DNA of 64,000 nt from an uncultured Bacteroidales bacterium (GTDB lineage Bacteria; Bacteroidota; Bacteroidia; Bacteroidales; UBA932): assembly GCA_934717185.1 (NCBI GenBank), contig CAKUYQ010000005.1, positions 51,234 to 115,233 on the forward strand, in the 5' to 3' direction. The translations under genes and the position numbers were made by a program. The notes under the pieces are model-generated. The model worked only from the letters and a program-made list of their open reading frames with translations, made no database searches and had not been told where the DNA came from. This document shows, piece by piece, positions 27,736 through 36,894 of the stretch (position 1 is its first letter; the number at the start of each line of letters is the position of its first letter).

Positions 27736-30312
27736 TTATATTTCGTTATCTATGTGTATATTGAACTCTTGCCAGTCAAAACCGAACTCTTCGGCAAAGC
27801 GGAGCAGGCCTTGTTTGTCTTCAGGCGTTAATGTCCCGTTTCTCTTTTCGAGTAAAGGCTCATATACTTCCGACACTATCTTGTCCTTGTCCATATCTCT
27901 CAATGGTTTCATTAGGAAGAAGTATGTTCCATAATGATTTGCCACTTCAAAACATTTTAGGATGGATTCTGTGATGTCGTCCCATACCCAAGGGTCATTG
28001 TCGATGTCCATTCCTAAATTGCATTGCAGATCTTCTGTAGTGCTGATGTCTTGAAATATCACCCCCACATCCTTAGCGTCAGCATCTTTATCCGGATCGA
28101 TCGGCTCTGGTTCTGTATTTTTGTCATAATTCCAGAATAGGGCTTGTTCATCTTTCCATGAACTGTGCTTCTGGTCATTGCCGAAACAGACCATTAAGCT
28201 TTCAGGAGCCATGGCGTCTAGTAGTATTCCTACATAGTGATTGTCATTTCTCCAGGCATTCAAAGCAGCTTCACCTATCGATGGATTACTGGAGATATTG
28301 ATGAAGTCCTGCGAATAAATGCTACGCAGATTTCTGCATTCGTATGCCTGATAACCTTTCTCGCTGAAGTCATTCAGCTGAGCCCTGTCTTTGAAGATGT
28401 AAGGAAGATTGAGCTTTTCCTCATCATTCAGATAGTTGATAATCTTGCCGTCAAGCATGACCTCTTTTAATAGGGTTGGTCGATAGACCTCTACTTCATA
28501 GTAGCTTTCACCTTCTCCAAACCTCACGGGTAGTGTAGGGGAGAGAGGATTTCCATCCATTGGGATTTCATCTTGAAGCTCTGCCTCTGTTTCATCCACT
28601 TTCTTGTATCGGATGAGTGTCCGCTTAAAGTCTCGCTTAATAGGAGACGCTTTCTCCATTCTTGGCAGATAAACTACGGCAAGCAGTAAAGGCTTTCCTT
28701 TTACAGTCACCCTTAATGTTACCTCACCATATGGAGGCTCATCTATTTTTGTCCATTCTGTGTATCTGCCGTTTTCTTGCTTGAATTCTATCATTTCAGC
28801 CCTGGTTTCCTCCTCTAGCTGAGCATGGAGAATATCATCCTTGGTAGCAAAGTGGCGAACTATCACATCTTCCCATCCAAATATCAGCGGTAGTTCATCT
28901 ACCTCATATTCGTCGCTAATGTACGGGTCGTCTATATAAAAATGCTTTATCTTTCCGCTACTAACATATCGGATGGTGTCTGTATAAAGCCTTGTGGTTA
29001 CCTGATCATAGCCTATACGGTTATACAGGTTGATTTCTTTGCCTCGTTCATCCAGAAAACTGACTGAGTCATAGATGTAAATCCAGTTCCATGTCTCGGT
29101 CACGCCAAACTTCTGATCACGGAATCGCTTGCGATACACCTCATCGGCAATGGTTTCATCCATTAGTTTGCAGCGGTTAGAGAACAGCAGTGCCGTTTCT
29201 TTCTGAGTGTTCTGGGTAGAAGTCCATGTCTCCCCATAGTCTCCCTGTCGCCAGAGTTGGATGTATTCTGTTGTATTCTGTGTTTGAGCTAAATATTCAT
29301 TACCATTATCATCCTTCACCACGATTTCTATCTTGTCAAATCGTGATGTAGGGATGTTTTTGATCTGTACTCCTTTTTCCACACCAAAGGCAACAAAGTC
29401 GTTCACGCTGTGGTTCAGATAGGTGATTATTGGGCTGTCCATGGTCGATGGCTCTATCACCTCATCGCCCCTCTTGAACCTTATATATGTAAATAGGTGT
29501 AATTGCTTCTCCGGAGTAGGCACGCCCCAGAGATGCACACGGTCGTAACGCAGATACTGGTGAAGACCTCCACCTACCTCCTCCGGCTTCAGCCAAAGGT
29601 TGAGTCGGCGTGTCATATAGGTATAGTCTGGCGAGAACATTACTTGCCATTCGAATCGGAACTTTACCTTCAATATCTCATCATTGGCAGCCCTGATGGC
29701 AGCCACGAATCGGTTTACGCTTGAAGCAGTATCCTTTAGGTCGTCCTCATGGAAGGGTATTTCACCATTCAGAATCTCCTTCATGTATTCATAAAGAGAA
29801 TGCTGGCATTTGATGCTCTCTCTGAAAGCAGCGGCTCTTGAAGCTTCATCCAGATTTTCCAATGTATAGTTTTCGCCATGATAGATACGGCATAGTCCCT
29901 TCAGGAACTTCATCTTATCATGTCGGTTCAGCTCATGCTGTATGGCAAGACCACCAAGCACATAGATAGAGTATAGCCATCGCTTCTGTCCGCTGTCATC
30001 CTTGTATAGATAGCGTTTCTTGCTGATGCCTGCGTTGGTCCAAAGTGTTTCAAGATTCAGATTCTCTATTAGTTGGTTCCTGTTGCCACTTTGGTATTTG
30101 CGCTTATACCATTCTGCCATATAGACAATGGTTGCTATGGCATTTTCAGGCTTTGCCAACGCTGCCACTCCTTGGTCAGACACAATAGTGCTTAGGCTGA
30201 CTTCAAGTTCATTGAAATCTGCCTCCTTCAATCTCAGCTTCCATACGTATGGATGGCTGATGTCTAATGATGCTATTTTGTCTGCAAGCCTCTTGCTTAG
30301 TCTTGTTTCCAT
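27736..30312 (-). CDS. 858-residue protein, unrecognised (possible DruH counterpart)
   Basis: I see no catalytic motif, membrane segment or signal peptide. The N-terminal 230 residues look alpha-helical (with KYQSGNRNQLIENLNLETLW and GGLAIQHELNRHDKMKFL). The middle, residues 250-640, is rich in beta strands and aromatic residues with repeated strand-turn patterns. The C-terminus is acidic (EPEPIDPDKDADAKDV). By position, upstream of and 20 bp from a DruE-like gene, it could be the DruH-type partner of Druantia III, but I cannot show homology. Its start overlaps the HNH gene by 16 bp, implying coupled translation. Confidence 0.6.
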   Translation of the reverse strand: METRLSKRLADKIASLDISHPYVWKLRLKEADFNELEVSLSTIVSDQGVAALAKPENAIATIVYMAEWYKRKYQSGNRNQLIENLNLETLWTNAGISKKRYLYKDDSGQKRWLYSIYVLGGLAIQHELNRHDKMKFLKGLCRIYHGENYTLENLDEASRAAAFRESIKCQHSLYEYMKEILNGEIPFHEDDLKDTASSVNRFVAAIRAANDEILKVKFRFEWQVMFSPDYTYMTRRLNLWLKPEEVGGGLHQYLRYDRVHLWGVPTPEKQLHLFTYIRFKRGDEVIEPSTMDSPIITYLNHSVNDFVAFGVEKGVQIKNIPTSRFDKIEIVVKDDNGNEYLAQTQNTTEYIQLWRQGDYGETWTSTQNTQKETALLFSNRCKLMDETIADEVYRKRFRDQKFGVTETWNWIYIYDSVSFLDERGKEINLYNRIGYDQVTTRLYTDTIRYVSSGKIKHFYIDDPYISDEYEVDELPLIFGWEDVIVRHFATKDDILHAQLEEETRAEMIEFKQENGRYTEWTKIDEPPYGEVTLRVTVKGKPLLLAVVYLPRMEKASPIKRDFKRTLIRYKKVDETEAELQDEIPMDGNPLSPTLPVRFGEGESYYEVEVYRPTLLKEVMLDGKIINYLNDEEKLNLPYIFKDRAQLNDFSEKGYQAYECRNLRSIYSQDFINISSNPSIGEAALNAWRNDNHYVGILLDAMAPESLMVCFGNDQKHSSWKDEQALFWNYDKNTEPEPIDPDKDADAKDVGVIFQDISTTEDLQCNLGMDIDNDPWVWDDITESILKCFEVANHYGTYFFLMKPLRDMDKDKIVSEVYEPLLEKRNGTLTPEDKQGLLRFAEEFGFDWQEFNIHIDNEI

Positions 30313-31052
30313 ATCTTTATTTCTTTCTTCATGCCTCGGTATGCTTCACGCAAATCCCTTAACGGATGCTTGGAATCCTTGATATGATGAATCATGCTGT
30401 GGCAGTTGCTGCATAGCGGAACCAGATTCTCCAGGAAGTCCTTGGGTATGCCATCGGTCTCGTAAGTAGAAATCATTTTCAGATGATGCACTTCTATAAA
30501 GTTTGCGCCCAGTTCTTTGCCATAGGTTTTCTCAAAATCCATTCCGCAGCATTGACATTGATAGCCATACATGTCTATGCACATCTGGCGGAGCTGTGGA
30601 TTGCGCCGTATCACATCCATCTCTTTCACGATATGCTTGCGTTCGCCCTCGGTTTCTTCCCGGAATGGGGGAACAGAAGGTGCTGATGACTCCTTATCGG
30701 AAGGCAAATCCTCGATGGCAATCTTTGTTTTGAAGAGATTGCGGAATGCTTTTGATTCTAAGAACCCTGACCATGTTTTCAGATGCAAAGAATACCTATT
30801 GTCAGCTGCATTGTCTTCCGTTCTCATATGCTCGTCTATGGCTATATCCCGGCGTACTTGGTCGTAGTAGTTATGGTCGAGCTGCGTATAGATACTTTCA
30901 AAGTTTGTCGACTCATGCTTTCGGATGAATGCTGCCAGTTCCGATTCCGTGAATCGTGCAAACTCCTCTGCATTCTGTCTACGCTTCAGATATTCTTCCA
31001 CGTATGCCTTTCTTAGGTATGCTGATGTAGGTATATCTTGTTTCTTAGCCAT
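30297..31052 (-). CDS. HNH endonuclease
   Basis: The ATG at 31052 (MAKKQDIPTS) is preferred; an upstream in-frame ATG at 31115 would translate a 12-bp tandem repeat. The 251-residue protein has a variable helical N-terminus and a C-terminal McrA-like HNH domain: CQCCGMDF, then IEVHHLKMIS and ENLVPLCSNCHSMIHH, giving two zinc Cys pairs and the catalytic His pair. It is the only clear nuclease in the island, so it is the likely effector. It overlaps the next gene by 16 bp. Confidence 0.85.
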   Translation of the reverse strand: MAKKQDIPTSAYLRKAYVEEYLKRRQNAEEFARFTESELAAFIRKHESTNFESIYTQLDHNYYDQVRRDIAIDEHMRTEDNAADNRYSLHLKTWSGFLESKAFRNLFKTKIAIEDLPSDKESSAPSVPPFREETEGERKHIVKEMDVIRRNPQLRQMCIDMYGYQCQCCGMDFEKTYGKELGANFIEVHHLKMISTYETDGIPKDFLENLVPLCSNCHSMIHHIKDSKHPLRDLREAYRGMKKEIKIWKQD

Positions 31053-31087
31053 CTTTTCTGTCTTTCTGTTTGCAGTTTTTTGTTTTC

Positions 31088-31117
31088 GCAAACGAAATTG
31101 CAAACGAAATTGCAAAC
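31088..31117 (+). repeat. 12-bp tandem repeat before the HNH gene
   Basis: Two and a half copies of GCAAACGAAATT fill the gap between the AlbA_2 gene stop (31120) and the HNH start (31052). Copy-number change could alter spacing or expression of the HNH gene. Confidence 0.7.
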
Positions 31118-31119
31118 TC

Positions 31120-32844
31120 TTATTTCTTTATTCTTCTGTATTTTACATTGTTAACTGTACTATTATCTGTTTTCAAAATTGCGTTTTCATTAACTAATTC
31201 TGCAAACAGACGTGATACCTTAGCCCTATCTTTTTCTGGCAGGTTTAACAATTGTCGCGCTTCTGTATTGTTTATTGTATCAATGGAATCCAAGTAGCGC
31301 AGGATAGCTTCTTTTTGCCTTGCTTTCTCTTGTTTTTTCGTCTTAACGTATTCTATCTTGTCATCCATATTTTTACGTTTACTTACATGTAGAATGTATG
31401 ATTTACCAGAAGTTTTGCCAGATGGCTCAATGAATTCTAAATCGCAAAGTTTGTCAAGGATGCTCTGTAGACGATAATGACTGATATTTGGATTATTTAA
31501 TAACTCAGAAATCTTTATCTGCTTGTGATTTACAATCTCTGAAAGTACCAATAATTCATCCAATTTCATTCCTTTTCCTACTTGAGCCTCGTAAAGTAGT
31601 GATAACTCTATTAGTTTTTCTGATACAACATCTGCTTTAATGCGAAATATAACCGAATTATCCGTTTCCTCAGGCTTGGGTAAGGTTTTTCCTTTTTTTA
31701 GAAGGTCTGTAAATATCTTATCAAACCCGCTGCCTGCTTTTTCTGCAAGACCTATCTCACGCAGAATATCCATAACGTTGGGATTGCGAGGATTGGTTTT
31801 TCTCAGATAATTCTCAATTGTTATACCCTCAGGGAAAGTTCCCGGGCTTTCTATTTCCAAATACCTACCATCGTCATATTTGCGTATCTCAACTATCTGT
31901 TGTCTGCTTAGGCTTCTGTGTGCCAAGGCATTGATGAGCAATTCACGAATGACAATCTCAGAATAATCTTCAACATATTCTCTAAAGAGTCCAAAGACAT
32001 ATTCTTTTTGTTTGATTTCTGCCCTTAGTTGTGCAAAACAAGCTTTAGCTACCTCTACGATATTACCCCTATATTCATATGGCTTATAGGTGCCGTCAGA
32101 AAAATAGTGAATATACTTCACCTCATAGTAAGGGAGCTCTCTTAATGCAGTATGATTTCCAACGAATAACAATCCCGTAGTTGTTGGTAATGGCTTGCCA
32201 TCTTCGTCTTTAGTCATTCCCAGAGAGTCAAGCAAATCTTCACGTGATTTATTCAAGTATGGACTGTCTGCATTTTTAGCCTCTATCATGTCAATCAGGT
32301 TAGTCAAGCGTCTTTCGTCAATCCATTCTCCTGATATATGCCATGTCTTTTGGTCATATACTATCAATCCTTTTTCTGACATGACAGTAGCCATTTCGTA
32401 TGACTCAATGGGACGGTTACCGTCATTACTGCGTATTAAGAACTCTCCGCGACTTGTACGATGAAGTTGTGTAGAGAATGGTATTTCTAATACCAGCAAG
32501 TTTTTACCTTCTACATTTATTTTATGAGGAATGAGTGTGATAGTAGGCTCTGTTCTATCTTGTACTTGGTGGATAAGGTCGAACACCTTCTTTTCATCAT
32601 ATATGAAATCTTTGTTTATCTCCTTGCTGCCATCAACGATTCCAATAAATAAAAAACCGCCTTTATTGTTGGCAAATGCGACAACATCTCTTGCAGTTTC
32701 GTCATATTTTGGAGCAAAGTTCTTTAATGATTTACCAAATGTCATCTTATCCTCCAACTGCTCCTTGAAGTCCATGATGTCACATTCACCTCGTTCAAGC
32801 AAATTGTAGAACCATTGTATACTAAGTTTTGTTAGTTTCTTCAT
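31120..32844 (-). CDS. AlbA_2/Schlafen-type ATP-binding protein
   Basis: The 574-residue protein starts with an AlbA_2 domain (DFKEQLEDK ... DVVAFANNKGGFLFIGIVDG, residues 20-80). A GHKL-type ATP-binding segment follows (RELLINALAHRSLS ... EIESPGTFPEGI ... GSGFDKIF), then two winged-helix regions. This family is often annotated as a RecG-like transcriptional regulator. Relatives occur in defence loci, where AlbA_2 domains may bind nucleic acid. It sits between the methyltransferase-helicase pair and the HNH group, 74 bp after the former. Confidence 0.78.
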   Translation of the reverse strand: MKKLTKLSIQWFYNLLERGECDIMDFKEQLEDKMTFGKSLKNFAPKYDETARDVVAFANNKGGFLFIGIVDGSKEINKDFIYDEKKVFDLIHQVQDRTEPTITLIPHKINVEGKNLLVLEIPFSTQLHRTSRGEFLIRSNDGNRPIESYEMATVMSEKGLIVYDQKTWHISGEWIDERRLTNLIDMIEAKNADSPYLNKSREDLLDSLGMTKDEDGKPLPTTTGLLFVGNHTALRELPYYEVKYIHYFSDGTYKPYEYRGNIVEVAKACFAQLRAEIKQKEYVFGLFREYVEDYSEIVIRELLINALAHRSLSRQQIVEIRKYDDGRYLEIESPGTFPEGITIENYLRKTNPRNPNVMDILREIGLAEKAGSGFDKIFTDLLKKGKTLPKPEETDNSVIFRIKADVVSEKLIELSLLYEAQVGKGMKLDELLVLSEIVNHKQIKISELLNNPNISHYRLQSILDKLCDLEFIEPSGKTSGKSYILHVSKRKNMDDKIEYVKTKKQEKARQKEAILRYLDSIDTINNTEARQLLNLPEKDRAKVSRLFAELVNENAILKTDNSTVNNVKYRRIKK

Positions 32845-32918
32845 ATCTTATTCTTCCTTTGGCATAATCTATTATGTTTTGATACCGTTGTTCTTAAAGA
32901 TGCATTCGCAAGAGGGTC

Positions 32919-35900
32919 TTAGTCCATTGGCTTGATCATCTTCTCGATAAAGGCAATCTCGTCTTCCGTGAGATTGTACTTGGAGTAGAGCTGGCGGTCG
33001 ATGTCTGGGATGCTTTGAGTCCAGTCGATGTCGCTGTTTGATGTAAAATCTTGCAGAGGGACGAATGCAAACTTGTCTGGTGAAATATCCTGAGATGTTA
33101 TGGTTTGCAGCATCAAAAATCTTAAGATTTTCGTCTTTATATACTTTTGCAAATTCTCTGCTTCAAGTAAATTGTCAAATGTACCTCCAACAAGATAACT
33201 TTGTGTGCAAATATAATTAGGCTCTAGAATCCCCATATACGAAATTACTCTGTACATTCCATTTTTGTCGGGAATACCTGCATGTTCACAAGTTGCCTTT
33301 GAAAAAAAGACTTTATACAAATCAATCCACTGCGAATTCTTTTTTACTTCTTCTCTAGATACATATGTGGTTTCTCCACTTGATTTTAATATAACAGCAT
33401 TTGGAAAAAATTTACTAGTCCCTCTAAATGTTGTTATAAAGCCAAATGGAGTTTGCCCACTAACCATAGAATTCAACTTTAAATCACTTTGTGAGTTTAT
33501 TTTTTCAATAATCGAAAGTGAACTATTGTTGCGTACGAAAACTCCATGTTCATTAAGCTTCCTATAATTTGAATTTGAACTTCCATGGAATCTGTTAGTG
33601 AAAAGGCAATTTCCATTATGCATATAATTCCACAAAAGATAACATATACCACCAGAAATATCTACCGTAGGAAAACAGTCTTTGGAATCAACAAAATCGT
33701 AAATATATTGTAATCTACTGTCATTTAGCATGCTTTTACGAAATTGCTCTAAGCCTCTACCACCAGTGAACCATCTAGATGGCATGATCATAGAAATAAA
33801 TGAAGGGCTTAATTTTCTGGCAATATCAAAGAATTGATTATAAATAGGAATACCATAATTATCTTTTTCCTTGCCAACATTTATTTGATACGGTGGATTC
33901 CCCACCACAGCATTAAATTTCATTTCTTGCTTACTTGTATTGCCCTTCCAGAACCCCACAGACTTCAGTTCTTTCACGAGCTGTTCCCGGTCCTTAGAAG
34001 CGCGTTCTATTAATTGTATGTTTTTGATATTCGCTTTCTGGTCAACCTGACGAAAGCCAAAGAGGGTGCGGCGGGTGATGCCCACAGCCATAGGAGTATT
34101 GCAGATGACATACATGTTGTTCTCCACAATATCATCCCATACAACTTGCTCTTCCTGCACAGAGATGGTCTCACGGTCTATACATTCTGCCTTGATATAT
34201 TCATCCAAGCGGCGACGGAAGAGAGAGTAGGTGACATAAAGAGGGTAGAGACCTGTCTTGGAATTGATCTCCAATATCTTTGTCTGCACCTCTCCCGCAA
34301 GGTCAACATTGTCGAAGAGTTGATGGGTTACATCGCCCTGATCAACATAGCGAGGTGTGTCAAGCACTCCGGTCTTTTCGTCAAACGTTTCGTCATACCA
34401 GCACCAACCGCCAATGGTGTCGCTCATGTGCATATTCACCACACGCCAAGGAGTAAGCACCGTTTCTTTGTCGGGATTGCGGAAGTAAGAGAAAATCTCC
34501 GTAATCTGATGGATACGCTCATCAATATGCATGAAGTCAGCCTCACGGGTAAGGGCACGATATTTCTTGCCCGCCTCCTCAAAACGGGTAGCGTTGAAGC
34601 ACTTGCGAATCTTGTTGAAATCTTCTTTCGAGATGCCCTTCGGCATAAACTCAGTCCAAGACTCGTCCTTAATCTTTCGGGTAAAGTTGTCTACGGTCAG
34701 TTCATCCTTAGGGTCGCCGGCATCGGCACCGCCATACATCAGCAATGGAATACGCAGGGCGATGCCACGGATGTTGCTCACACGCTTGCGGAACTCCTCA
34801 CGCTCCTCCTTAGCCTTCTCACGTTTGGCAATACGCTCGGCTTCTTCCTTCAGCCACTGCTCGTGCTCTTCATCAGAGGCACCGTCCCACCATTTCTTAA
34901 ACTCCTCATCTTTCTTGAGCTTTTCATCCGCTTTTTCCTTGGCTTCCGCCTTCTTCTGGCGGATATTCTCCTCCCATGCGGCACGCTGCTCCTCGGTCAT
35001 GTGGCTCAGGTCTACGGTCTCCTTGGCATCCTTGCGTTTCTCATCCGGAGCTTTGCCGCCATGCTTACCAATATTATTGATGATTTCCGGATTTACCTTG
35101 TTCAGTTCATCCTGGTTGTAGAGGCATGGATCGTCAAAACCCTTGCGCACCAATCGGTCGATAAACACATTCTCCAACTGCTTGTAGATGTTATTGACAT
35201 CCATAGGACTCATCTTGCCACCCTCCATAGAGAGGACAGGGCAAAGTTCTATAAAGTCGCGAACAGTCTCCTTGTCACGCATTTCCTGCGTCTTCTCTTC
35301 ATCACCTTCCTGTTTTTTCTTCTCCTTGGCTGTTGCCATAGAAGAGAACTTAGCTGTCTCTGCCACAATCTTCAAGGTACGGTCTGGTGCAAAGTCAAAT
35401 ACATAACATTCTTTCTTGATCTTACCATCAGGAGTCTTGTAGGGAGACTGTACACGGAAGATGGTCTGCATATATGTGGCAGCACGGTCGCCACCCTTCA
35501 GATAGAACACGGCAGTCCAAGGCGCAACCGTCACGCCTGTAGTAAGACGGCCACAGGATATGGTAATGGTAGAAGTCTTCTCCGGATTGTCGCCAATGGC
35601 TTTAAGCACCTTGTCGAGCGCATTCTCGTTCTGCTCGTCGGTATCGCTCTTGCCTGCTACGTTCACTACATCAAAGCGACGGAAAATCTTGTGCTCCTTG
35701 AGCAGTTGCTCCAAAGCAGCCGCCTCGTTAACATGAGAAACCACCCAAAGGGTGTGACGGAATATCTGGCGGTATTCGTCGGTAGAGAATGGAAAATTAT
35801 TCTCGTCATTCTTCATGCTGAGTAAATTCAAGAACTCAGACACTTCCGGCTCATGCACAAAACGACCTTTAGCACCCTCTGGCATAGATGCTTTGTCGGC

Positions 35901-36887
35901 TTTCGGATTGCCTATCCATGTACGGAAGAACTCTTGGAATGTGAACACACCTGTCTGGTCCAAGACATTATCAATATTCTTGGTGATGTCATAAGTAAAA
36001 ATGTTCATTTTCGGCAGTTCGGCATATGGATTCTTATCGTTGGGATTCTTCTTTACAGTGTGTTCCAGTTCCCAGTTACGCTTTGCTGTTTGCTCAGCGA
36101 TATAGTCCCAGGTGTAGATCTCATCCTCCTTGAAATCCTCATATAGATTGAAAGGAGTTCCTGAGAGATAGAGCATCTTGGTCTTCTCTTTCTTTAGGAA
36201 GTCCTGGATAACACCTTTGCCCAATGAGGTAAGTGTTCCCTCGTGAGCCTCGTCAATAATGATAAGATCCCAGTCGGTTTTCAGAATGTCAGCCTTCAAT
36301 TTCTCGTTGGTAGAGGATGCGGAGCTGGCTGCTGTAATAGAGTTTCCTAAGCCTTCATAATGGTTTTTGCCAGCATTCTTTGCCTGAGTCTTGCTGTTGA
36401 CAAGTTCTGAGAGACGAATGTATTGCATGGAAACGAAGAAGGCATAATGATTGCCAGGAGTCTCTACAAACTTTTCGAGGTCATAGTAGTTGCCTACGGT
36501 CTCATTCTCATCATCAGAGCGCATACCAAATCCGTAAGAGTTATGAATATCACTGTTGCCTTTGATCTTAGGATTAGAACTCTCAGAGCCCACCACCTGT
36601 TTGAAGGCTTTCAGCCAACTTCCTCCCACAACAGGGCGGTGGGTGATGATAAGAGTGCGCTTCACATCCATTTCTCGCATGAGCTGCATGGCACAGATGG
36701 TCTTGCCGAAACGCATCTTGGCGTTCCAAAGGAACTGGCGATATTCTGGAAGAACTCTTTTGCAGAAACGCTCCTTAGCACGGTTGATTGCATCCCTTTG
36801 CTCAGAACGAAGAGTGATAAGGTTGTCGGCAAACGGGTCATCCTGCATGCCGGTCTTTATTTCTTCAAGGGTTGAGTACGTTGCCAT
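32919..36887 (-). CDS. helicase-adenine methyltransferase fusion
   Basis: Of 1322 residues, 1-520 form a SF2 helicase of the restriction type: Walker A AKMRFGKT (56-63), DEAH (212-215), motif V GRLTTGVT and motif VI QTIFRVQSP. Residues 640-720 are a highly charged coiled coil. The C-terminal half is an N6-adenine methyltransferase: a motif X-like LTPWRVV (811-817), an unusual motif I-like ILEINSKTGL (871-880), the catalytic NPPY (997-1000), then a probable target-recognition region. No nuclease domain is visible. The layout resembles type ISP/IIL enzymes without the N-terminal nuclease. It follows the methyltransferase-like subunit gene by 7 bp. Confidence 0.85.
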   Translation of the reverse strand: MATYSTLEEIKTGMQDDPFADNLITLRSEQRDAINRAKERFCKRVLPEYRQFLWNAKMRFGKTICAMQLMREMDVKRTLIITHRPVVGGSWLKAFKQVVGSESSNPKIKGNSDIHNSYGFGMRSDDENETVGNYYDLEKFVETPGNHYAFFVSMQYIRLSELVNSKTQAKNAGKNHYEGLGNSITAASSASSTNEKLKADILKTDWDLIIIDEAHEGTLTSLGKGVIQDFLKKEKTKMLYLSGTPFNLYEDFKEDEIYTWDYIAEQTAKRNWELEHTVKKNPNDKNPYAELPKMNIFTYDITKNIDNVLDQTGVFTFQEFFRTWIGNPKADKASMPEGAKGRFVHEPEVSEFLNLLSMKNDENNFPFSTDEYRQIFRHTLWVVSHVNEAAALEQLLKEHKIFRRFDVVNVAGKSDTDEQNENALDKVLKAIGDNPEKTSTITISCGRLTTGVTVAPWTAVFYLKGGDRAATYMQTIFRVQSPYKTPDGKIKKECYVFDFAPDRTLKIVAETAKFSSMATAKEKKKQEGDEEKTQEMRDKETVRDFIELCPVLSMEGGKMSPMDVNNIYKQLENVFIDRLVRKGFDDPCLYNQDELNKVNPEIINNIGKHGGKAPDEKRKDAKETVDLSHMTEEQRAAWEENIRQKKAEAKEKADEKLKKDEEFKKWWDGASDEEHEQWLKEEAERIAKREKAKEEREEFRKRVSNIRGIALRIPLLMYGGADAGDPKDELTVDNFTRKIKDESWTEFMPKGISKEDFNKIRKCFNATRFEEAGKKYRALTREADFMHIDERIHQITEIFSYFRNPDKETVLTPWRVVNMHMSDTIGGWCWYDETFDEKTGVLDTPRYVDQGDVTHQLFDNVDLAGEVQTKILEINSKTGLYPLYVTYSLFRRRLDEYIKAECIDRETISVQEEQVVWDDIVENNMYVICNTPMAVGITRRTLFGFRQVDQKANIKNIQLIERASKDREQLVKELKSVGFWKGNTSKQEMKFNAVVGNPPYQINVGKEKDNYGIPIYNQFFDIARKLSPSFISMIMPSRWFTGGRGLEQFRKSMLNDSRLQYIYDFVDSKDCFPTVDISGGICYLLWNYMHNGNCLFTNRFHGSSNSNYRKLNEHGVFVRNNSSLSIIEKINSQSDLKLNSMVSGQTPFGFITTFRGTSKFFPNAVILKSSGETTYVSREEVKKNSQWIDLYKVFFSKATCEHAGIPDKNGMYRVISYMGILEPNYICTQSYLVGGTFDNLLEAENLQKYIKTKILRFLMLQTITSQDISPDKFAFVPLQDFTSNSDIDWTQSIPDIDRQLYSKYNLTEDEIAFIEKMIKPMD

Positions 36888-36894
36888 AGATATG

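Noticed and set aside
21320..30312. Naming the locus DISARM.
   Set aside because: DISARM needs a separate helicase (DrmA), DrmB and usually DrmC phospholipase; here DUF1998 is fused to a helicase as in DruE and no PLD protein is visible.
34014..35825. Long rightward open frame (603 codons) opposite the helicase-methyltransferase gene.
   Set aside because: The opposite strand encodes clear helicase and methyltransferase motifs; the antisense frame is low-complexity (Leu/Phe/His-rich) and has no recognisable domain or promoter.
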